DNA of 17,092 nt from the NCBI GenBank assembly GCA_964630875.1, contig CAZVXF010000025.1:1-17092 (forward strand), given 5' to 3'. Below, in pieces: positions 15,684 through 17,092 of the stretch (positions are counted from its first letter, which is position 1; every line of letters begins with the position of its first letter). The notes beneath the pieces were generated by a model. It did no database searches. It was not told the origin of the DNA and saw only the letters and a program-made list of their open reading frames with translations. The stretch comes from DAIDHZ01 sp035480255 (GTDB lineage Bacteria > Chlamydiota > Chlamydiia > Chlamydiales > SM23-39). The translations under genes and the position numbers were made by a program.

Positions 15684-15712
15684 TTGCGTCTTTTTTTTGA
15701 ATTGTCTAAAAT
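15684..15712 (+). promoter_or_regulatory. Candidate promoter for the VOC gene
   Basis: TTGCGT (15684-15689), a 17-bp spacer containing a run of T residues, and TAAAAT (15707-15712). The arrangement matches the candidate promoter of the 167-aa gene at 12303-12331. Confidence 0.5.
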
Positions 15713-15736
15713 AAGTCCACAAATCTGGAGAAACTT

Positions 15737-16126
15737 ATGAAAGTGAATGAAATTGGACTCTGCTGGATCGTGGTCAAAGACATTAAAGCAGCAGTAAAAT
15801 ATTACACAGAAGTCGTTGGGCTAAAACTTGCTGAATTCAACGAAGAATATGGTTGGGCAGAACTTACAGGCCAAAAAGATGGATCTCGCTTAGGAATCGC
15901 GCAAGAGAGCCCTCATTGCGACACGAAAGCAGGACAAAACGCCGTAGTCACTTTTTCTGTCGACAATCTAGACAAAGTCAAAGCTGCGATGATCAAAAAA
16001 GGTGCTCAATGCGAAGGCGATGTGATTGAAGTTCCTGGACACGTGAAGATGCAGACAGTGGTCGATGCAGATGGAAACCGTTTCCAAATCTGTGAGCTAC
16101 TCCATCATTCATGCTGCCATTGCTAA
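15737..16126 (+). CDS. Glyoxalase/VOC-superfamily protein with Cys/His tail
   Basis: A 129-aa protein with the paired beta-alpha-beta-beta-beta modules of the vicinal-oxygen-chelate fold. Module 1 contains W-I-V-V-K-D-I-K-A-A-V-K-Y-Y and G-L-K-L; module 2 contains V-D-N-L-D-K-V and D-A-D-G-N-R-F-Q-I-C-E. Acidic residues at the usual metal positions (E42 and E120) are compatible with a divalent metal. Members include glyoxalase I, dioxygenases and bleomycin/fosfomycin-resistance proteins, and the substrate cannot be assigned here. The final residues H-H-S-C-C-H-C (123-129) are not part of the fold and look like a metal-binding tail. The ATG has GGAG six bases upstream, preceded by a good promoter-like element. 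Confidence 0.85.
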   Translation: MKVNEIGLCWIVVKDIKAAVKYYTEVVGLKLAEFNEEYGWAELTGQKDGSRLGIAQESPHCDTKAGQNAVVTFSVDNLDKVKAAMIKKGAQCEGDVIEVPGHVKMQTVVDADGNRFQICELLHHSCCHC

Positions 16127-16136
16127 TTGTAGTTTT

Positions 16137-16160
16137 CTAGCTCTTCACACGAAGAGCTAG
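16137..16160 (+). terminator. Hairpin after the VOC gene
   Basis: CTAGCTCTTC-ACAC-GAAGAGCTAG is a perfect 10-bp stem with a 4-base loop, 10 bp after the stop codon. It has no following T-run. Its last four bases (CTAG) are also the left flank of the palindromic element, so the element sits exactly at the foot of this hairpin. Confidence 0.5.
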
Positions 16161-16322
16161 TGTCTAATCCCGTAATTTCGCATGCTTTTGACCGCGTGAA
16201 AGCCTCGCGATTGAGTCTGAATGAGATGGGGTTGTATTGCTGTAATACTGCCCCATCTCATTCAGCTCAATCCCGAGAGCTTTGACACAGGTCAAAAGTG
16301 TGCGAAATTACGGGATTAGACA
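16161..16322. mobile_element. 162-bp palindromic MITE-like element flanked by CTAG
   Basis: The two ends, starting TGTCTAATCCCG, are perfect 22-bp inverted repeats (16161-16182 and 16301-16322). The pairing continues inward: 16161-16231 and 16251-16322 are near-complementary arms with only a few mismatches or single-base bulges, closed by a loop of about 19 bases that itself holds GTATT/AATAC. CTAG lies directly outside each end (16157-16160, 16323-16326), as expected for a 4-bp target duplication. It has no coding capacity, so it would have to be moved by a transposase encoded elsewhere. CTAG fits the YTAR target preference of IS5-group elements, but CTAG is itself a palindrome, so it could be part of the repeat rather than a duplication. 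Confidence 0.75.
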
Positions 16323-16740
16323 CTAGATATCAGAAGATTTTGAATCACAGTGGTATATTTGTTGTTTTAGATTTTCTACATCGGCCTTCCGGATGTAGCG
16401 AATGAGATTTTTATAGATCTCATGATGTCCAAAATCTTCATTACACATCTCGCGGATCGCCGATTCTTTGTCCCAACCATGAAAAATAATTCTATACATC
16501 GAAATTAAGACTCCAGTTCTGTCTGCCCCATGCCAGCAATGAACGAGAACAGGTTCTTTGGAAGCGTTTATGATTTTTAATGCCTCAACAATTTCGTGAT
16601 CTTTTATTTTCCTTGGGCTCATGCTGACCTGTAAAAGCTGCAAATCTGTGTCGGAGGAGGTGGATGTATCCAAGTGAAACTTTCACAGATTGATGACTGT
16701 TTTGATATTAAATGCAGCATAATAGATGAGTTTAGTAATT
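16323..16740 (-). pseudogene. Decayed tyrosine/dual-specificity phosphatase gene
   Basis: The intact part (16323-16682) encodes a cysteine-dependent phosphatase core: V-H-C-W-H-G-A-D-R-T-G-V, the H-C-x5-R-T/S phosphate-binding loop with catalytic Cys and Arg, followed by Y-R-I-I-x-x-G-W-x-x-x-x-A-I-x-E-M and F-G-H-H-x-I-Y-x-N-L, typical of bacterial dual-specificity-like phosphatases. These normally have about 60-80 more N-terminal residues with a G-I-K-T-V-I-N-L-R motif. That motif is present upstream in the same frame as N-I-K-T-V-I-N-L, followed by TGA (16683-16685) where Arg (CGA) is expected, then K-F-H and the rest. Further upstream the frame is broken by TAA stops. A TTG at 16673 could start a 116-aa remnant lacking the first strand, unlikely to be functional. 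The stop codon TAG lies in the CTAG bordering the palindromic element. Confidence 0.7.
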
Positions 16741-17034
16741 TAGACAAATTCAAGGTTTTATTAATGACCTGAACTTCGTGTTTGTTCTCCTCAGAATCAA
16801 TCGAGATTTTCGATGAGGTTTTGTATTTTTTTGCGAAACCCATAGCCAAAGGTTCTACGGGTGAGTGAAAAAATGCAAAAAATCGCGAAAAGATCCTTGA
16901 TTGTGAAAGAGATAAATCCGAAGTTAAGGTTAATTAGCGTGAACGTATTGCGTAAATTCTTTAGAGATGGCTTGAAAACCGAGAAAGCAGAAATTCTTCG
17001 GTTGTTTAAGATTAATCATGACTATAATAGAAAT
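16741..17034. other. Non-coding or degraded stretch before the tRNA
   Basis: About 290 bases with no gene I can support. On the minus strand it may hold the lost 5' part of the phosphatase gene. On the plus strand a short GTG-started frame (16861-17049) runs into the opposite-strand tRNA; its beginning (A-K-R-S-L-I-V-K-E) faintly resembles the N-terminus of ribosomal protein S14, but the resemblance is too weak to call. There is no hairpin or repeat of note. Confidence 0.4.
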
Positions 17035-17092
17035 TGGCGGAAGAGGTAGGATTCGAACCCACGGACCCCGCGAAGGGCCTCCTGTTTTCAAG
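17035..17092 (-). tRNA. tRNA-Ser(UGA), 3' part
   Basis: The minus strand from the right edge reads an anticodon loop CTTGAAA (anticodon TGA, UCA serine codons) with a 3' stem ACAGG, a long variable arm (GGCCCTTCGCGGGGTCC), a T arm GTGGG-TTCGAAT-CCTAC, the acceptor strand CTCTTCC, discriminator G and an encoded CCA ending at 17035. The long variable arm, the G discriminator and the anticodon all fit serine. The 5' half (acceptor 5' strand, D arm) lies outside the window. Confidence 0.9.

Noticed and set aside
16137..16322. Possible CRISPR or integron attC site
   Set aside because: There is one palindrome only, with no spaced direct repeats and no integrase or cas gene; terminal repeats with CTAG flanks fit a MITE better.
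16619..16849. 76-aa minus-strand frame upstream of the phosphatase core
   Set aside because: It is in a different frame from the phosphatase, shows no family motif and is best read as out-of-frame pseudogene sequence.
16861..17049. GTG-started 62-aa frame
   Set aside because: It overlaps a clear tRNA on the other strand, has no ribosome-binding site and only faint resemblance to S14; kept as a weak remnant idea, not a gene.

Overview
The window looks like part of the chromosome of a chlamydia-like (environmental, obligately intracellular) bacterium. It is AT-rich and gene-dense. It carries smpB, dnaN and recF in a row, an association I know from Chlamydiae, next to chlamydial-style hypothetical proteins, an outer-membrane barrel protein and a tyrosine/dual-specificity phosphatase of a type seen in intracellular bacteria. 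The phylum call is an inference from gene content; no rRNA or other diagnostic marker is present.

Layout. 1-155: 3' end of an outer-membrane beta-barrel gene (+). 160-693: putative lipoprotein with a BamE/SmpA-like core (-). 828-2114: unrecognised 428-aa protein (+). 2189-5568: a co-directional housekeeping block, TerC-family membrane protein, smpB, dnaN and recF, with tight or overlapping junctions. 5583-12166: a two-gene minus-strand biosynthetic operon, a 2006-aa nonribosomal peptide synthetase (A-PCP-C-A-PCP-R) followed, with a 4-bp overlap, by a 4'-phosphopantetheinyl transferase. 12355-12858: unrecognised 167-aa protein (+). 12844-14611: minus-strand pair of a DUF1761-like membrane protein and a GT-B glycosyltransferase of the MurG/MGDG-synthase type. 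14690-15010: an Ala/Ser/Thr-rich 106-aa protein with a strong ribosome-binding site. 15063-15608: secreted cyclophilin-type prolyl isomerase (-). 15737-16126: glyoxalase/VOC-fold protein (+). 16161-16322: a 162-bp, almost fully palindromic MITE-like element between two CTAG copies. 16323-16740: a decayed phosphatase pseudogene (-). 17035-17092: 3' part of tRNA-Ser(UGA) (-).

The most interesting system is the NRPS-PPTase operon. Its domain order and its paired PPTase match the aureusimine/phevalin (AusA-AusB) type. In that logic module 1 loads one amino acid, module 2 condenses it with a second, and the C-terminal reductase releases a dipeptide aldehyde that may stay as a protease-inhibitor-like aldehyde or cyclise to a pyrazinone. 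Such a compact route in a chlamydia is unexpected, and a cathepsin- or calpain-inhibiting product would suit a bacterium living in a host vacuole; that last step is inference. The substrate codes of both A domains and the condensation motif deviate from textbook forms, so the product cannot be predicted from sequence alone.
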